A stretch of DNA of 45,700 bases from Saccharospirillaceae bacterium (GCA_021208685.1 JAJOJJ010000013.1:1-45700); one strand, 5' to 3'; shown: positions 24,152 to 34,334, counted from the first letter of the stretch. Translations and numbers: made by a program. Notes: a model not told the origin generated them from the sequence alone.

Positions 24152-26422
24152 ATGCCCAAACTGAACCGCGCCAAAATAAACATAATGCTGCTGGTGATTG
24201 TTCTGTTGCTGACCGGCAGCGCCGGCATTGCCTACCACTTTTATCTGCAACTGCGTCACGACGCCGGACTGGATTCAGACTTCCCGCAGGTTGTGGGATT
24301 ACCCCCCGGCAGCCGGTTGGCGAATATGCCTCCCTATTCAGGCCCACACCCGGCACTGAGTGAACGTCCGGCGGAGACCTTTGCGTTTCCGATTGATTTC
24401 GGCGCCACCGGTCCCGATGAACCATTATTTGCCGGGCCGAATCAGTATCCGTTTTTATGCCAGACCGAAGAATCCCATCTGGGCCAACCCCTGATCGACA
24501 ACACCCGGGGCTGGGGCATTCCGGTGTATGCCGAAACACTGGCAGGCCAGCGCTCGCAGTATGTCATCGGCTACAGCAAAGACTGCTCACTGCCGACCCG
24601 GGTGCATTACCTGTATTACCGCAACCAGCAGGAAAGCTTCCCGCAGCGTGTCGATGACAACATTGATCCGGTGCCCGACGATCATCAGCTGCTGGTCCGT
24701 GCCGAAAGCGGCACCATTAACCGCTTTATGTACGTCCTGCTGCTGCCCACCAGCAAGGCAGACCAGCTCACCCGACCCGACCTGTCACGCTGGAACGGCA
24801 AACTGATTTATTACTTCCGTGGCGGCATCAGCATTGGTTTTCAGCAGGGAAAAATCAGCCTGCAGCGTCTGACCCGCGACATGCGTAAAGCACTGGAACA
24901 GGGCTATGCCGTGGCCTTTTCCAGCGCCAACGAAACCGACAACACCTACAACCTCCGCCTGCAGGAAGACACCGCCCTGCGGGTGAAACGTCAGTTCGTC
25001 ACCCGTTACGGCGAACCGGCCTTCACCATCGGCATCGGTGGTTCCGGCGGCGGCCTGCAGCAGAATCTGTTTGCCCAGAATCAGCCCGGTATTATTGACG
25101 GCGGCGTTGCCCTGATTGCCTATCCGGATATGGTCACCCAGATTCACTACACCCTCGACTGCGAGCTGCTGGAGTACTACTTCGACCATCTGGCCAGCGA
25201 TAAACACTTTTGGCGTAATCCGCTTCACCGTCAGGCCGTGATGGGTCTGAGCAGCCACCATGAATACCGCCCGCGCCTGAGCTGGCTGAACGACATTGCC
25301 CAGTTATTGCGCCTGGAATGGCCAGACCCCACCCCCCCGGCCTCGGAGTGCAACAGCGGCTGGCGCGGCTCCGTACCTCTGGTCAACAATCCGAATTTTC
25401 ACAGTGATTACCACCGCTTTACCCGCTCAGTACGAGAGCGCACCTACTGGACGCACTGGCAGGATAACCGCGATATCTATGGCACCGATGAAGATGGCCG
25501 GGCACCGTCCCCCTGGAGTAACGAGGGCGTGCAATACGGCCTGCAGGCGCTGAAAAACAACACCATCAGCATGGCGCAGTTTCTCGAACTGAACCGCCGC
25601 GTCGGCGCTTGGCTGCCCGCCGAAAAGATGACCGACGAACGCTACTGGCATGTCAGCGGCGATTCCCGTCTCTATCGTTTCACCCCCTACGGCGAGCACA
25701 ATATGACCCACCGGGGGGTGAACAGCGCCTCCCCGGAACGGCCTGCGCCGCGCTTTAACGGCAGTACCGCCGCCGCGACCGCAGCGTATCAATCCGGCAA
25801 CGTGTTCATGGGCAAACTGCGCATTCCGGTGATGGATGTGCGCATGTACCTCGATCATGAACTGAATATTCATCACACCTGGGCGGCCCTATCGACCCGT
25901 CAGCGGCTGCTGGACGCTGGCACCGATATCCGCCTGCAGCCGATCTGGATTTCACAGAAACCGTATAACCCGATGTGGGATGCCATTGCCGTCATGGACC
26001 AGTGGCTGACCCGCGCAGCACTCAACGACGGTGATCTGATCAGCGCCCGGCCAGCCGCAGCCACCGACCGCTGCCTGAGCCGTGAAGGCGAGGTTATCCA
26101 CGAAGGTGAACAGGTCTGGGACGGTCGCTGGAACCAGCAACCCGAAGGCAACTGTACGCAGCTGATGCCGTTTCATCAGGGCAGTCGCCAGATTGCCGGA
26201 GAATCCATTGCCGGCAACACCTTTCAGTGCGCCTTGATTCCGGTTGAGCAGGCCATTCAGGAAGGCTTTTACGGCCATATCGACGCATCAGCCTACCGCC
26301 AGCAACTGCAGATCATTTTCCCCAATGGCGTTTGTGATTACCGCCAGCCCGACCGGGCATTGCCGCCGGAACTGCTGCGCGCACTGCACACAACGACAGG
26401 CCGGAACACACCCGCGCCATGA
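24152..26422 (+). CDS. DUF6351-type predicted alpha/beta hydrolase, membrane-anchored (copy 1)
   Basis: 756 residues. A hydrophobic segment at about 11-30 anchors it or acts as an uncleaved signal; the rest should be periplasmic or extracellular. GIGGSGGGLQQ (294-304) gives a GxSxG nucleophile elbow with Ser298. Other conserved blocks are PAETFAFP, LFAGPNQYPFLCQT, SQYVIGYSKDC, RAESGTINRFMYVLLLPTS, YTLDCELLEYYFDHL, TYWTHWQDNRDIYGTD, QSGNVFMGKLRIPVMDVRMYLDHELNIHH and the C-terminal FPNGVCDYRQPD. Several cysteines are shared with copy 2, suggesting disulfides. I assign it to DUF6351 from memory of the family; the substrate is unknown. GGAG before the ATG is good. The next gene is a paralogue. 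Confidence 0.72.
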   Translation: MPKLNRAKINIMLLVIVLLLTGSAGIAYHFYLQLRHDAGLDSDFPQVVGLPPGSRLANMPPYSGPHPALSERPAETFAFPIDFGATGPDEPLFAGPNQYPFLCQTEESHLGQPLIDNTRGWGIPVYAETLAGQRSQYVIGYSKDCSLPTRVHYLYYRNQQESFPQRVDDNIDPVPDDHQLLVRAESGTINRFMYVLLLPTSKADQLTRPDLSRWNGKLIYYFRGGISIGFQQGKISLQRLTRDMRKALEQGYAVAFSSANETDNTYNLRLQEDTALRVKRQFVTRYGEPAFTIGIGGSGGGLQQNLFAQNQPGIIDGGVALIAYPDMVTQIHYTLDCELLEYYFDHLASDKHFWRNPLHRQAVMGLSSHHEYRPRLSWLNDIAQLLRLEWPDPTPPASECNSGWRGSVPLVNNPNFHSDYHRFTRSVRERTYWTHWQDNRDIYGTDEDGRAPSPWSNEGVQYGLQALKNNTISMAQFLELNRRVGAWLPAEKMTDERYWHVSGDSRLYRFTPYGEHNMTHRGVNSASPERPAPRFNGSTAAATAAYQSGNVFMGKLRIPVMDVRMYLDHELNIHHTWAALSTRQRLLDAGTDIRLQPIWISQKPYNPMWDAIAVMDQWLTRAALNDGDLISARPAAATDRCLSREGEVIHEGEQVWDGRWNQQPEGNCTQLMPFHQGSRQIAGESIAGNTFQCALIPVEQAIQEGFYGHIDASAYRQQLQIIFPNGVCDYRQPDRALPPELLRALHTTTGRNTPAP

Positions 26423-26541
26423 AATATTGGCATTCACGCCGCTGCACTTTATCCTCCGCTCACCGAAGCACCCTGGTAAACACCGCACAGTCTGAGCGGC
26501 CAGTGCGCGCAGTCCGGATAGCGATTAATAAGGAAATTGTG

Positions 26542-28818
26542 ATGCGTACGCCGCTCATTACCCGCCCGATTCAAACGATCCCTCTGATGCCAAAGCGACG
26601 CCAGCAACAGGGCTTCGCCCTGCCACGCTTTATGAAAATTCTGCTGATGCTGGGGGTGCTTATTACCCTGCTGGCAAGCGCTGGCTGGTACTGGGCAGTG
26701 GGCTATATCAGCGACAAGCTGGATCTGAATCCGCCCGAACCTCCGGTATTGAACACGCCACCGGGCACCAGAGTGGCCAACTGGCCGGCCTATCACGGCG
26801 CTCACCCGAAAGACCTGATCCGCCCGGCGGAAACCTTCGCGTTTCCGATCCAATGGGGACAAACCGGCCCGGCCAAAACCTTGTTTGCGGGCCCAGAACA
26901 ATACCCCTTTATGTGCCAGACGCTGGATTCAGAACTGGGCCAGCCACAGGTGGATAATCAGCTCGGTTATGGCACCGCCGTGAGCGATGACAGCGGCAAT
27001 GTTATCGGGTACAGCCAGGACTGCGGCCTGCCCACCCGCCTGCATTATCTTGGTTATCGCGCGGGTGAATTCTTCCGCAGCGACGAACAACTCCCCCCCG
27101 CCAGCGATGACGAAGAACTGTTAATCCGGGCCGAAAGCGGCACCATTAACCGCTTTATTTATGTGCTGCTGATGCCCACCAGCCATAACGACCAGCGCGA
27201 CCAGCCGGATGTATCCCGCTGGAACGGTAAGGCCATTTATCATTTCAAAGGCGCTATTGGCATTGGTTTTCAGCAGGGTCAGGCGCGCTTTAAACGCTTA
27301 TTAAAAGACATGCGCCCGGCACTGGAGCAAGGCTATGCGGTGCTCTATTCCACCGGCACAGAAACCGACAACCACTACAACGTCTGGCTGCAGGAAGACA
27401 CCGCCCTGCGGGTTAAACGGCAATTTGTTGCCCGCTTTGGTGAGCCGCAATACACCATCGGCATGGGGGATTCCGGCGGTGGTCTGCAACAATATTTAAT
27501 CAGCCAGAACCATCCGCAGGTGGATAACGAGCAGGGCAAACAGCAACGCATTATCGACGCTGGCGTGGCCATTATTGCTTACCCGGATATGGTGACGCAG
27601 ATTACCTACGGCCTCGATTGCGAGCTGCTGGAATATTATTTTGACCACTTATCCGCCGACCGTACGTTCTGGCAACAAGCCGAACGCCGCAGCTGGATTG
27701 AAGGGCTGGCCTATAACACCGGGTTCAAACCGCGGCTGGATATTCTTGCCGATATTGCAAGCTGGTTACGGCTGGAAAAGCCACCGGTTCATCAGGGTGC
27801 CACCGAATGCAGCTACAGCTGGCGCGGTTCTGCCCAGCTGGTGAATAACCCGACGTTTAACAGCCATTACCCGCGTTACAGCGAACAGGTAAACCGCGAA
27901 AATTACTGGACCCACTGGCAGGATAACCGCGACTTTTATGGCACCGACCGCTTTGGCCGCGCCGAAGTACCGGCCAGTAACGTCGGCGTGCAATACGGTT
28001 TAAATGCCTGGAAAAATGGCGACATCAGCGCCGCACAGTTTCTCGACCTGAACGCCAAAGTCGGTAGCTGGAATGCACAAAAAGACATGCAGCCGGAACA
28101 TTACTGGCTGATCAGCGGCGATGATTCCCTGCGCCAATACAGCCCCTATGGTGAACATAATATGAGCCATAACGGCAAGGCAGAGCATCCGGCGCCACGC
28201 ATTCCCGGCAGTTTAGCGGCGGCCAGAGGCGCGTATCAGTCGGGCAATGTATTTATCGGTAAACTCGATATTCCGCTGATTGATGTGCGCCCGTATAAAG
28301 ATCCGGTTCTGGATATTCATCACAGCTGGTCAGCGATATCCAGCCGCGCAAGAATCCTGGATTTTAATCAGGGTAATAACCCTAACCAGAGTATCTGGAT
28401 CAGTGACGCCCAATACGATGCCCGCTGGGATGCTTTTGATGCCATGGTACGCTGGCTGGATGCCCGCGCCGCCGGAGACATTCAGGAACATGACATGCCT
28501 GAATTTGCCAGCGACCGCTGCCTGGATAATAACGGCGGTATTATTGCCAGCGGAGACGGCGTCTGGGATGGACACTGGAACGGTAAAAGCGACGGTGCCT
28601 GCACACAGCGATATCCGTTCTTCCAGAGCAGCCGTCAGGCCGCCGGGGATAACCCTGCGGCCAGCGTTTTATTCTGCCATCTGGTCAGCGTAAAAGAGGC
28701 CATCGAATCCGGGATGTATGCGCCACTGGATGCCGCACCTTACCGCACGCAGCTGGAAGCGGTATTCCCCGATGGGGTCTGTGATTACCGCCAAGGCGAC
28801 ATGGCCAAACGCTGGTAA
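26542..28818 (+). CDS. DUF6351-type predicted alpha/beta hydrolase, membrane-anchored (copy 2)
   Basis: 758 residues from the ATG at 26542, which has TAAGGA seven bases upstream; the longer frame from 26419 has no ribosome site. One membrane segment lies at about 31-55 after a basic N-terminus. The nucleophile elbow is GMGDSGGGLQQ (Ser311). It matches copy 1 block for block (PAETFAFPI, RAESGTINRFIYVLLMPTS, GLDCELLEYYFDHL, NYWTHWQDNRDFYGTD, GEHNMSHNG, YQSGNVFIGKLDIPLIDVRPY, PDGVCDYRQGD) at clearly more than half of positions. It adds a short insert near residue 325. Tandem duplication is the simplest origin. The two differ at the elbow (GGSGG versus GDSGG) and in the linker after the membrane anchor, so substrate divergence is possible. 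A strong terminator follows. Confidence 0.72.
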   Translation: MRTPLITRPIQTIPLMPKRRQQQGFALPRFMKILLMLGVLITLLASAGWYWAVGYISDKLDLNPPEPPVLNTPPGTRVANWPAYHGAHPKDLIRPAETFAFPIQWGQTGPAKTLFAGPEQYPFMCQTLDSELGQPQVDNQLGYGTAVSDDSGNVIGYSQDCGLPTRLHYLGYRAGEFFRSDEQLPPASDDEELLIRAESGTINRFIYVLLMPTSHNDQRDQPDVSRWNGKAIYHFKGAIGIGFQQGQARFKRLLKDMRPALEQGYAVLYSTGTETDNHYNVWLQEDTALRVKRQFVARFGEPQYTIGMGDSGGGLQQYLISQNHPQVDNEQGKQQRIIDAGVAIIAYPDMVTQITYGLDCELLEYYFDHLSADRTFWQQAERRSWIEGLAYNTGFKPRLDILADIASWLRLEKPPVHQGATECSYSWRGSAQLVNNPTFNSHYPRYSEQVNRENYWTHWQDNRDFYGTDRFGRAEVPASNVGVQYGLNAWKNGDISAAQFLDLNAKVGSWNAQKDMQPEHYWLISGDDSLRQYSPYGEHNMSHNGKAEHPAPRIPGSLAAARGAYQSGNVFIGKLDIPLIDVRPYKDPVLDIHHSWSAISSRARILDFNQGNNPNQSIWISDAQYDARWDAFDAMVRWLDARAAGDIQEHDMPEFASDRCLDNNGGIIASGDGVWDGHWNGKSDGACTQRYPFFQSSRQAAGDNPAASVLFCHLVSVKEAIESGMYAPLDAAPYRTQLEAVFPDGVCDYRQGDMAKRW

Positions 28819-28854
28819 CAATGAAACCGGAAAAAATCCGGATAGAGGGAGAAT

Positions 28855-28894
28855 AAAAAAACGCCGCGCCTGATCGTCAGACGCGGCGTTTTTT
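28855..28894. terminator. Bidirectional terminator after the DUF6351 pair
   Basis: AAAAAACGCCGCG (to 28868) and CGCGGCGTTTTTT (from 28882), with an inner CTGA/TCAG extension of the stem. A tracts on the left and T tracts on the right serve the rightward hydrolase transcript and the leftward trpB-like gene. Confidence 0.92.
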
Positions 28895-28944
28895 ATGTGC
28901 CGCTTTTATCTGCTGTGTTTATCTTTAAAACCGATCAGAAAAAA

Positions 28945-30303
28945 TCAGGCTTTAACCTTCGGCAGACGCTCCAGGGCGGCATCAATTTCCGACTGCGGAT
29001 AATCGTAGTCTTCCAGCTGATGGGTGAAGTATTTATCGTACGACACCATATCAAAGTGGCCATGACCCGACAGGTTAAAGAACAGGGTTTTGGCTTCACC
29101 GGATTCTTTGCAGCGCAGGGCTTCATCGATACAGGCACGGATGGCGTGGTTGGATTCCGGTGCCGGAATAATGCCTTCGGCACGGGCAAACTGCACACCG
29201 GCTTCGAACGTCGCGATCTGCGGTACCGATACGGCTTCAATCAGTTTTTCATGATACATCTGGGATACCAGAGCCGAAGCACCGTGGTAACGCAGACCAC
29301 CGGCATGGATGCCCGGCGGCATAAAGTCATGGCCTAAGGTGTACTGTAATGTCATTGGGGTATGACCGGCGGTATCGCCAAAGTCGTAGGCATAATGGCC
29401 CTTGGTCAGACTTGGGCAGGAGCTTGGTTCAACCGCGACCAGACGCACTTTTTTGCCGCCAGCGGCTTCGTCAGCGTAGAACGGGAAGGCCACACCACCG
29501 AAGTTAGAACCACCCCCACAAGGTGCAAAAATCATATCCGGGTAATCACCGACCATTGCAAACTGCTTCTTCGCTTCCAGCCCAATCACCGTCTGATGCA
29601 GCAGAACGTGGTTCAGTACTGAACCCAGTGAGTATTTGGTGTCTGCGCGGCTTGCCGCTTCTTCCACCGCTTCAGAAATCGCGATGCCCAGCGAGCCCTG
29701 GTTATCCGGATCGGCGGCCAGAATACGGCGACCGGTTTCGGTCAGATTGGTCGGGCTGGCCAGCACTTCGCCTCCCCAGGTCTGCATCATCGAACGGCGG
29801 AATGGCTTCTGGTTGTAGCTCACCTTCACCATGTATACGCGCACATCAATGCCAAACATCTGACCCGCCAGTGACAGCGACGAGCCCCACTGGCCCGCAC
29901 CGGTTTCGGTGGTCAGGCGGTTAATACCGGCAACTTTGTTGTAGTACGCCTGCGGAATCGCCGAGTTCAGTTTGTGCGAACCCGCGGCACTCACACCTTC
30001 GTACTTGTAATAAATTTTGCACGGTGTTCCCAGCGCTTCTTCCAGACGGTGGGCACGGAACATCGGCGTCGGACGCCATTGCTGGTAAATCTCACGCACC
30101 GGCTCCGGGATTTCGATCCAGCGCTGGGCTGACACTTCCTGCTCGATAATATTGTCGGCAAAAATGGCCGACATCGCGGAAGGGTCCATCGGCATACCGT
30201 CCGGGCCCATCGGCGGCGCCGGAGGATTTTTCAGGTCAGCGACCACGTTGTACCAGTGCTTCGGAATCTCGGTTTCCGGCAACAGAATTTTGGTTTGTTT
30301 CAT
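28945..30303 (-). CDS. trpB: TrpB2-type tryptophan synthase beta-like PLP enzyme
   Basis: 452 residues. Stand-alone TrpB2 enzymes condense indole and serine to tryptophan or act on related substrates. PLP lysine is in EGVSAAGSHKLNSA (Lys111). GAGQWGSSLSLAGQMFG, NFGGVAFPF with upstream CGGGSN (phosphate loop) and FNLSGHGHFD are characteristic. The long N-terminus with HWYNVVADL and the MVKVSYNQKPFRR segment mark TrpB2 rather than TrpB1. No trpA is present. The ATG at 30303 begins the conserved MKQTKILLPETEIPKHWYN; a frame start at 30414 adds 37 residues of unrelated, Arg-rich sequence. GAGA upstream is a modest ribosome site. Confidence 0.92.
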   Translation of the reverse strand: MKQTKILLPETEIPKHWYNVVADLKNPPAPPMGPDGMPMDPSAMSAIFADNIIEQEVSAQRWIEIPEPVREIYQQWRPTPMFRAHRLEEALGTPCKIYYKYEGVSAAGSHKLNSAIPQAYYNKVAGINRLTTETGAGQWGSSLSLAGQMFGIDVRVYMVKVSYNQKPFRRSMMQTWGGEVLASPTNLTETGRRILAADPDNQGSLGIAISEAVEEAASRADTKYSLGSVLNHVLLHQTVIGLEAKKQFAMVGDYPDMIFAPCGGGSNFGGVAFPFYADEAAGGKKVRLVAVEPSSCPSLTKGHYAYDFGDTAGHTPMTLQYTLGHDFMPPGIHAGGLRYHGASALVSQMYHEKLIEAVSVPQIATFEAGVQFARAEGIIPAPESNHAIRACIDEALRCKESGEAKTLFFNLSGHGHFDMVSYDKYFTHQLEDYDYPQSEIDAALERLPKVKA

Positions 30304-30480
30304 TATTCTTGTCTCAGGATGTCTGTCTCTGGGCCTGCGCTCAACACGTGAGTGCGGCCGGTTAGCGGCGAACAGGTTGTTTGTCAGGACCCCGCGTGTG
30401 CGGGAAAAAATCACAGTCTGACAAAAAACTCAGCAAACGCGGACTCTAGCCGATTACCTCCCCGGCCTCAATGACGCAGC

Positions 30481-31680
30481 TCAGGCCAGAGCGAAAAGAG
30501 TATTCAGCCAGCCGCCTCCCGCCAACAGCAGCAACCACAGCAATAAGCCCAGCAACAATGGTCGCAGACCTGCAGCAACCATGCCTTGCCAGCGGGTATT
30601 CAACCCCAGCGCAACCATCGCCAGCATCAGACACCAGGCCGACGCTTCGGCGGCAAAGTCCAGCAGCATCTGGGGTAAAGGTAACAGACTGTTGGCAATG
30701 ATCGCCGCGATAAAGCCCAGCACAAAACCCGGCACCGGCAGCCGTTTACCAGCACCTGCACGCTGAGGCCGGGCACTCATATTCACCGCATCGCCGGCCA
30801 CAGAGCGACGCATCAGCCACTCACCGAGCAGCAGCAAGGTCGGCGCGAGCAACGCGACACGCAGCAACTTAACGATCAGGGCATTGTGCTGGACAGCAGG
30901 ATCCAGTGCATCGGTTGCCGCCACCGCCTGTGCCACTTCATGCACGGTGCTGCCGATGTACAAACCGGCGGTGTTGCTGTCAAAGCCGAACCACTGGCAC
31001 AACCACGGATACAGCAACACGCTTAATGTACCGAACAGCGCAACCAGTGCGACGGCGATGGCCAGATGCTGCTCAGCACGGTCTTCATCTCCGGCCCTGT
31101 CCGCCAGATCACTGTCATCCCGTGCATCGTCACTCTGGCGTACCGCAGCCAGCAGCGGTGCTGTTGCCATAATCGCCGCCGCACCGCATACGGCACTGCC
31201 CACCGCAATTAAAATGCTCAGCCGCAGCGGCAGCTTCAGCCAGCGCTGACCCAGCCAGATTCCCAGAATCAACACCGTGGCAATGGTGACGACATCCACC
31301 AGCAACGCCTGCCAGCCAACGCCCCAGAGTTGTTCCAGCGTCAGCCGGAAACCAAACAGAACAATGCCCAGCTTCAGCAGCGTTTGCTGACAGAAGCGAC
31401 GCACAGCCTGACCGCCACGGACAGTACCCGCGCTACCGGTCGTGGTCGCGTGGTGGCCGTATATCCAGCGCGGAGCCAGCACGCTGGCCAACACCATTCC
31501 CAACAGAATACTCAGCGGCAGGCTGCCAATTCCCATCGCCTGCAGCCGGGGTAAAGCGGCCAGCCACTGACACAGGGCCGCCAGCAACACCATCAGCAAC
31601 AACGTCTGACCTGCACTGCGCCAGACGGCGGCCTGAGTCCCGGCCTCAGCGGCTGGTGGTTTGACAATATGATCTGCCAT
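30481..31680 (-). CDS. YeiH-family (UPF0324) putative sulfate exporter
   Basis: 399-residue inner-membrane protein with about ten hydrophobic segments. Family marks: SLPLSILLGMVLAS, LLKLGIVLFGFRLTL, AVGSAVCGAAAIMATAPLL, GTLSVLLYPWL, FGLYIG-like AGLYIGSTVHEVAQAVAA and VALGLNTRW. A hydrophilic, Asp/Arg-rich loop at about 181-204 (RQSDDARDDSDLADRAGDED) is longer than in the E. coli protein. Export of sulfate or another small anion is only predicted for the family. AGGAG nine bases before the ATG is clear. It shares strand with trpB2 (177-base gap), but nothing shows they are one operon. Confidence 0.87.
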   Translation of the reverse strand: MADHIVKPPAAEAGTQAAVWRSAGQTLLLMVLLAALCQWLAALPRLQAMGIGSLPLSILLGMVLASVLAPRWIYGHHATTTGSAGTVRGGQAVRRFCQQTLLKLGIVLFGFRLTLEQLWGVGWQALLVDVVTIATVLILGIWLGQRWLKLPLRLSILIAVGSAVCGAAAIMATAPLLAAVRQSDDARDDSDLADRAGDEDRAEQHLAIAVALVALFGTLSVLLYPWLCQWFGFDSNTAGLYIGSTVHEVAQAVAATDALDPAVQHNALIVKLLRVALLAPTLLLLGEWLMRRSVAGDAVNMSARPQRAGAGKRLPVPGFVLGFIAAIIANSLLPLPQMLLDFAAEASAWCLMLAMVALGLNTRWQGMVAAGLRPLLLGLLLWLLLLAGGGWLNTLFALA

Positions 31681-31880
31681 CGTCCCGTTCTCCTGCGTAC
31701 TTATTTCGTATACGCATAAGCTTATGCACCAACTGCTTTGCTGAGAAACTGATAAAACTGCAATAACTATCCTGATTTACCGAAAACGGGCGCATGAAGC
31801 CAATCGTTGTATCATTCAACCTTGAAAAGCCGCCGTCCTCCCCCACATTTGCCACATATACCGAACAGTTAAGGGTCGAT

Positions 31881-34262
31881 ATGAGCGACGAACATCACGA
31901 ATTTATCAGCCGGGAAGACGATAGCGGTGCACTGGCGCTGGCCGATGATGTCTTGCCGGAAACGCTGCACATTCTGCCGGTTAATGGCCGTCCGTTTTTT
32001 CCGGCGCAGGTGCAGCCGGTCATTGTTGACGAAACAATCTGGGGAGACACCCTGAAACGGGTCGCCGATTCACAGCACAAACTGCTGGGGCTGGCTTTTG
32101 TCGATGACAAAGCCACCGATGAAGTACCGGCCAGCGACCGCATCCCGGACATTGGTTGCGTTGCCCGCATCCACCGTATTCATGCCGAAGATGGCCGTAT
32201 TCAGTTTATCGCTCAGGGTATCCGCCGTTTCCGCATCTGCGAATGGCTCAGCACAAGCGTGCCGATGCAGGCGCGGGTGCAGTATCCGCAACGCAGCACG
32301 GATTTCACCGATGAGATCAAGGCTTACGCCATGGCCATCATTAACGCCATTAAAGAGCTGGTGGCGATTAATCCGCTGTACTCCGAAGAGCTGAAAAACT
32401 ACCTCAACCATTTCAGCCCGAACGACCCTTCTCCGCTGACCGATTTTGCAGCAGCGATTACCACCGCAGAAGGCAAAGCACTGCAGGATGTGCTGGCCAC
32501 CCTGCCCCTGCAGAAGCGCATGGAAAAAACCCTGGTGCTGCTGAAAAAAGAGGTCGAGGTTGCCCGTTTACAGGTCGAAATCAACAAGACCGTCAACGAC
32601 AACATCAGCAAGCATCAGCGTGATTTTTTCCTGAAACAGCAGTTAAAAACCATCCAGAAAGAACTGGGTCTGGCCAAGGACGATAAAACCGCTGAAATCG
32701 AAGAATTTGCACAGCGACTGGAAGGCAAAGACATTCCGGCGGCGGCCCGCAAACGCATTGATGAAGAACTGCACAAGCTGAAAATGCTGGAAACCGGCTC
32801 GCCGGAATACAGCGTGACGCGTAATTATCTTGACTGGGCCACCTCCGTGCCCTGGGGTGTGTACTCCACCGATGCGTTCGATCTGAGCCACGCCCGCGAA
32901 GTGCTGGATGCGCACCACGCCGGACTGGACGATGTAAAACAACGCATTATGGAATTTCTGGCGGTTGGTACGTTTAAGCAGGAAATATCCGGTTCCATCA
33001 TGCTGCTGGCAGGCCCACCGGGAGTGGGTAAAACCTCTGTTGGCCGTTCGGTAGCCGATGCACTTGGGCGGAAATTTTATCGCTTCAGTGTCGGCGGCAT
33101 GCGCGACGAAGCCGAAATTAAAGGCCACCGCCGAACCTATATCGGTGCCTTACCGGGTAAATTAATTCAGGCATTAAAAGATGTCGAAGTAGCCAACCCG
33201 GTGATTATGCTGGATGAAATCGACAAACTGGGAGCGTCGTATCAGGGCGACCCGGCCTCGGCCCTGCTGGAAGTACTGGACCCGGAACAGAATAAAGAAT
33301 TCCTCGACCATTACCTCGATCTGCGCGTGGATTTATCCAAAGTACTGTTTATCTGCACGGCAAACCAGCTGGATACCATTCCGGCACCGCTGCTCGACCG
33401 TATGGATACCATCCGCTTATCGGGTTACATCGCCGAAGAAAAACTCGCCATTGCCAAGAGCCATTTATGGCCACGGGTACTGGAGCGCCATGGTCTGAAA
33501 AAATCTCAGGTAAAAATCAGCGACAGTACGCTGAAAAACATTATTGAAGGCTATGCCCGTGAATCCGGCGTGCGCAATCTGGAAAAGCTGCTGCAACAGA
33601 TTGCCCGTAAAGCCGTGGTGAAATTACTGGAAAACCCCAAGGCTAAAATTTCGGTGACCAATAAAGACCTGAATGATTACCTCGGTGCTCCGGCCTTCCG
33701 TGCCGAACGTATTTTAAGTGGTGTGGGTGTCGTCACCGGTCTGGCCTGGACGTCGATGGGAGGTGCAACACTGCCGATTGAGGCTGCCGTTGTCCACCAG
33801 CAGAACCGTGGATTTAAGCTCACCGGCAAGCTTGGCGATGTGATGAAAGAGTCCGCCGAAATTGCCTACAGCTATACCGCAGGCCATGCCGCGGATTTTG
33901 GTGGTGATCCGGAATTTTTTAATTCCCGTTTCCTGCATCTGCACGTACCGGAAGGTGCAACACCGAAAGATGGCCCCAGTGCCGGGGTTACCATGACCAC
34001 CGCATTGATGTCATTAATGCTGAATAAACGCATTAAACGCAATCTGGCCATGACCGGAGAATTAACCCTGACCGGACAGGTATTACCGGTCGGTGGAATC
34101 CGCGAAAAAATCATTGCCGCGCGCCGCTCAAACATCATGGAAGTGATTTTACCGGAAGCCAACCGCCGCGATTATGAAGAGTTACCGGAACATATCCGTA
34201 AAGGCATGACCGCGCATTTTGCCAATAAATACGCCGATGTGTTTCAGGTTGTGTTTGGTTAA
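31881..34262 (+). CDS. lon: ATP-dependent Lon-type serine protease
   Basis: 793 residues from the ATG at 31881, which has AAGGG seven bases upstream; the frame start at 31794 lacks one. Order: N-terminal LON substrate domain (about 25-220, opening LPETLHILPVNGRPFFPAQVQP), coiled coil, AAA+ module with Walker A GPPGVGKT (378-385) and Walker B VIMLDEIDKLG, then the protease domain with catalytic Ser700 (KDGPSAGV) and a Lys near 743 (GGIREKIIAA). It degrades misfolded and regulatory proteins. The N-terminal LPVNGRPFFP rather than LPLRDVVVYP suggests the second Lon type found beside canonical Lon in pseudomonads (AsrA); that subtype is inference. The REP-like cluster follows its stop codon. Confidence 0.94.
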   Translation: MSDEHHEFISREDDSGALALADDVLPETLHILPVNGRPFFPAQVQPVIVDETIWGDTLKRVADSQHKLLGLAFVDDKATDEVPASDRIPDIGCVARIHRIHAEDGRIQFIAQGIRRFRICEWLSTSVPMQARVQYPQRSTDFTDEIKAYAMAIINAIKELVAINPLYSEELKNYLNHFSPNDPSPLTDFAAAITTAEGKALQDVLATLPLQKRMEKTLVLLKKEVEVARLQVEINKTVNDNISKHQRDFFLKQQLKTIQKELGLAKDDKTAEIEEFAQRLEGKDIPAAARKRIDEELHKLKMLETGSPEYSVTRNYLDWATSVPWGVYSTDAFDLSHAREVLDAHHAGLDDVKQRIMEFLAVGTFKQEISGSIMLLAGPPGVGKTSVGRSVADALGRKFYRFSVGGMRDEAEIKGHRRTYIGALPGKLIQALKDVEVANPVIMLDEIDKLGASYQGDPASALLEVLDPEQNKEFLDHYLDLRVDLSKVLFICTANQLDTIPAPLLDRMDTIRLSGYIAEEKLAIAKSHLWPRVLERHGLKKSQVKISDSTLKNIIEGYARESGVRNLEKLLQQIARKAVVKLLENPKAKISVTNKDLNDYLGAPAFRAERILSGVGVVTGLAWTSMGGATLPIEAAVVHQQNRGFKLTGKLGDVMKESAEIAYSYTAGHAADFGGDPEFFNSRFLHLHVPEGATPKDGPSAGVTMTTALMSLMLNKRIKRNLAMTGELTLTGQVLPVGGIREKIIAARRSNIMEVILPEANRRDYEELPEHIRKGMTAHFANKYADVFQVVFG

Positions 34263-34309
34263 AACAGAGAGACGATACATCAGCGAAATGTTGCAACAGG
34301 GCATTTCGG

Positions 34310-34334
34310 ATCGCGGGCATGGCCCGCTCCTACG
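34310..34334 (-). repeat. REP-like element, copy 1 (inverted)
   Basis: On the minus strand it reads CGTAGGAGCGGGCCATGCCC then GCGAT. The core GCGGGC-CAT-GCCCGC is a perfect hairpin. It is the opposite orientation of copies 2 and 3 and resembles the GGAGCGGGCTTGCCCGCGA REPs of pseudomonads. A degenerate partner GTGGAGCGATCCGCGA lies at 34343-34358. Confidence 0.8.

Noticed and set aside
30304-30414. 37-codon N-terminal extension of the TrpB2-like protein
   Set aside because: Arg-rich, unlike the family, and without a ribosome site; MKQTKILLPETEIPKHWYN is the conserved start.
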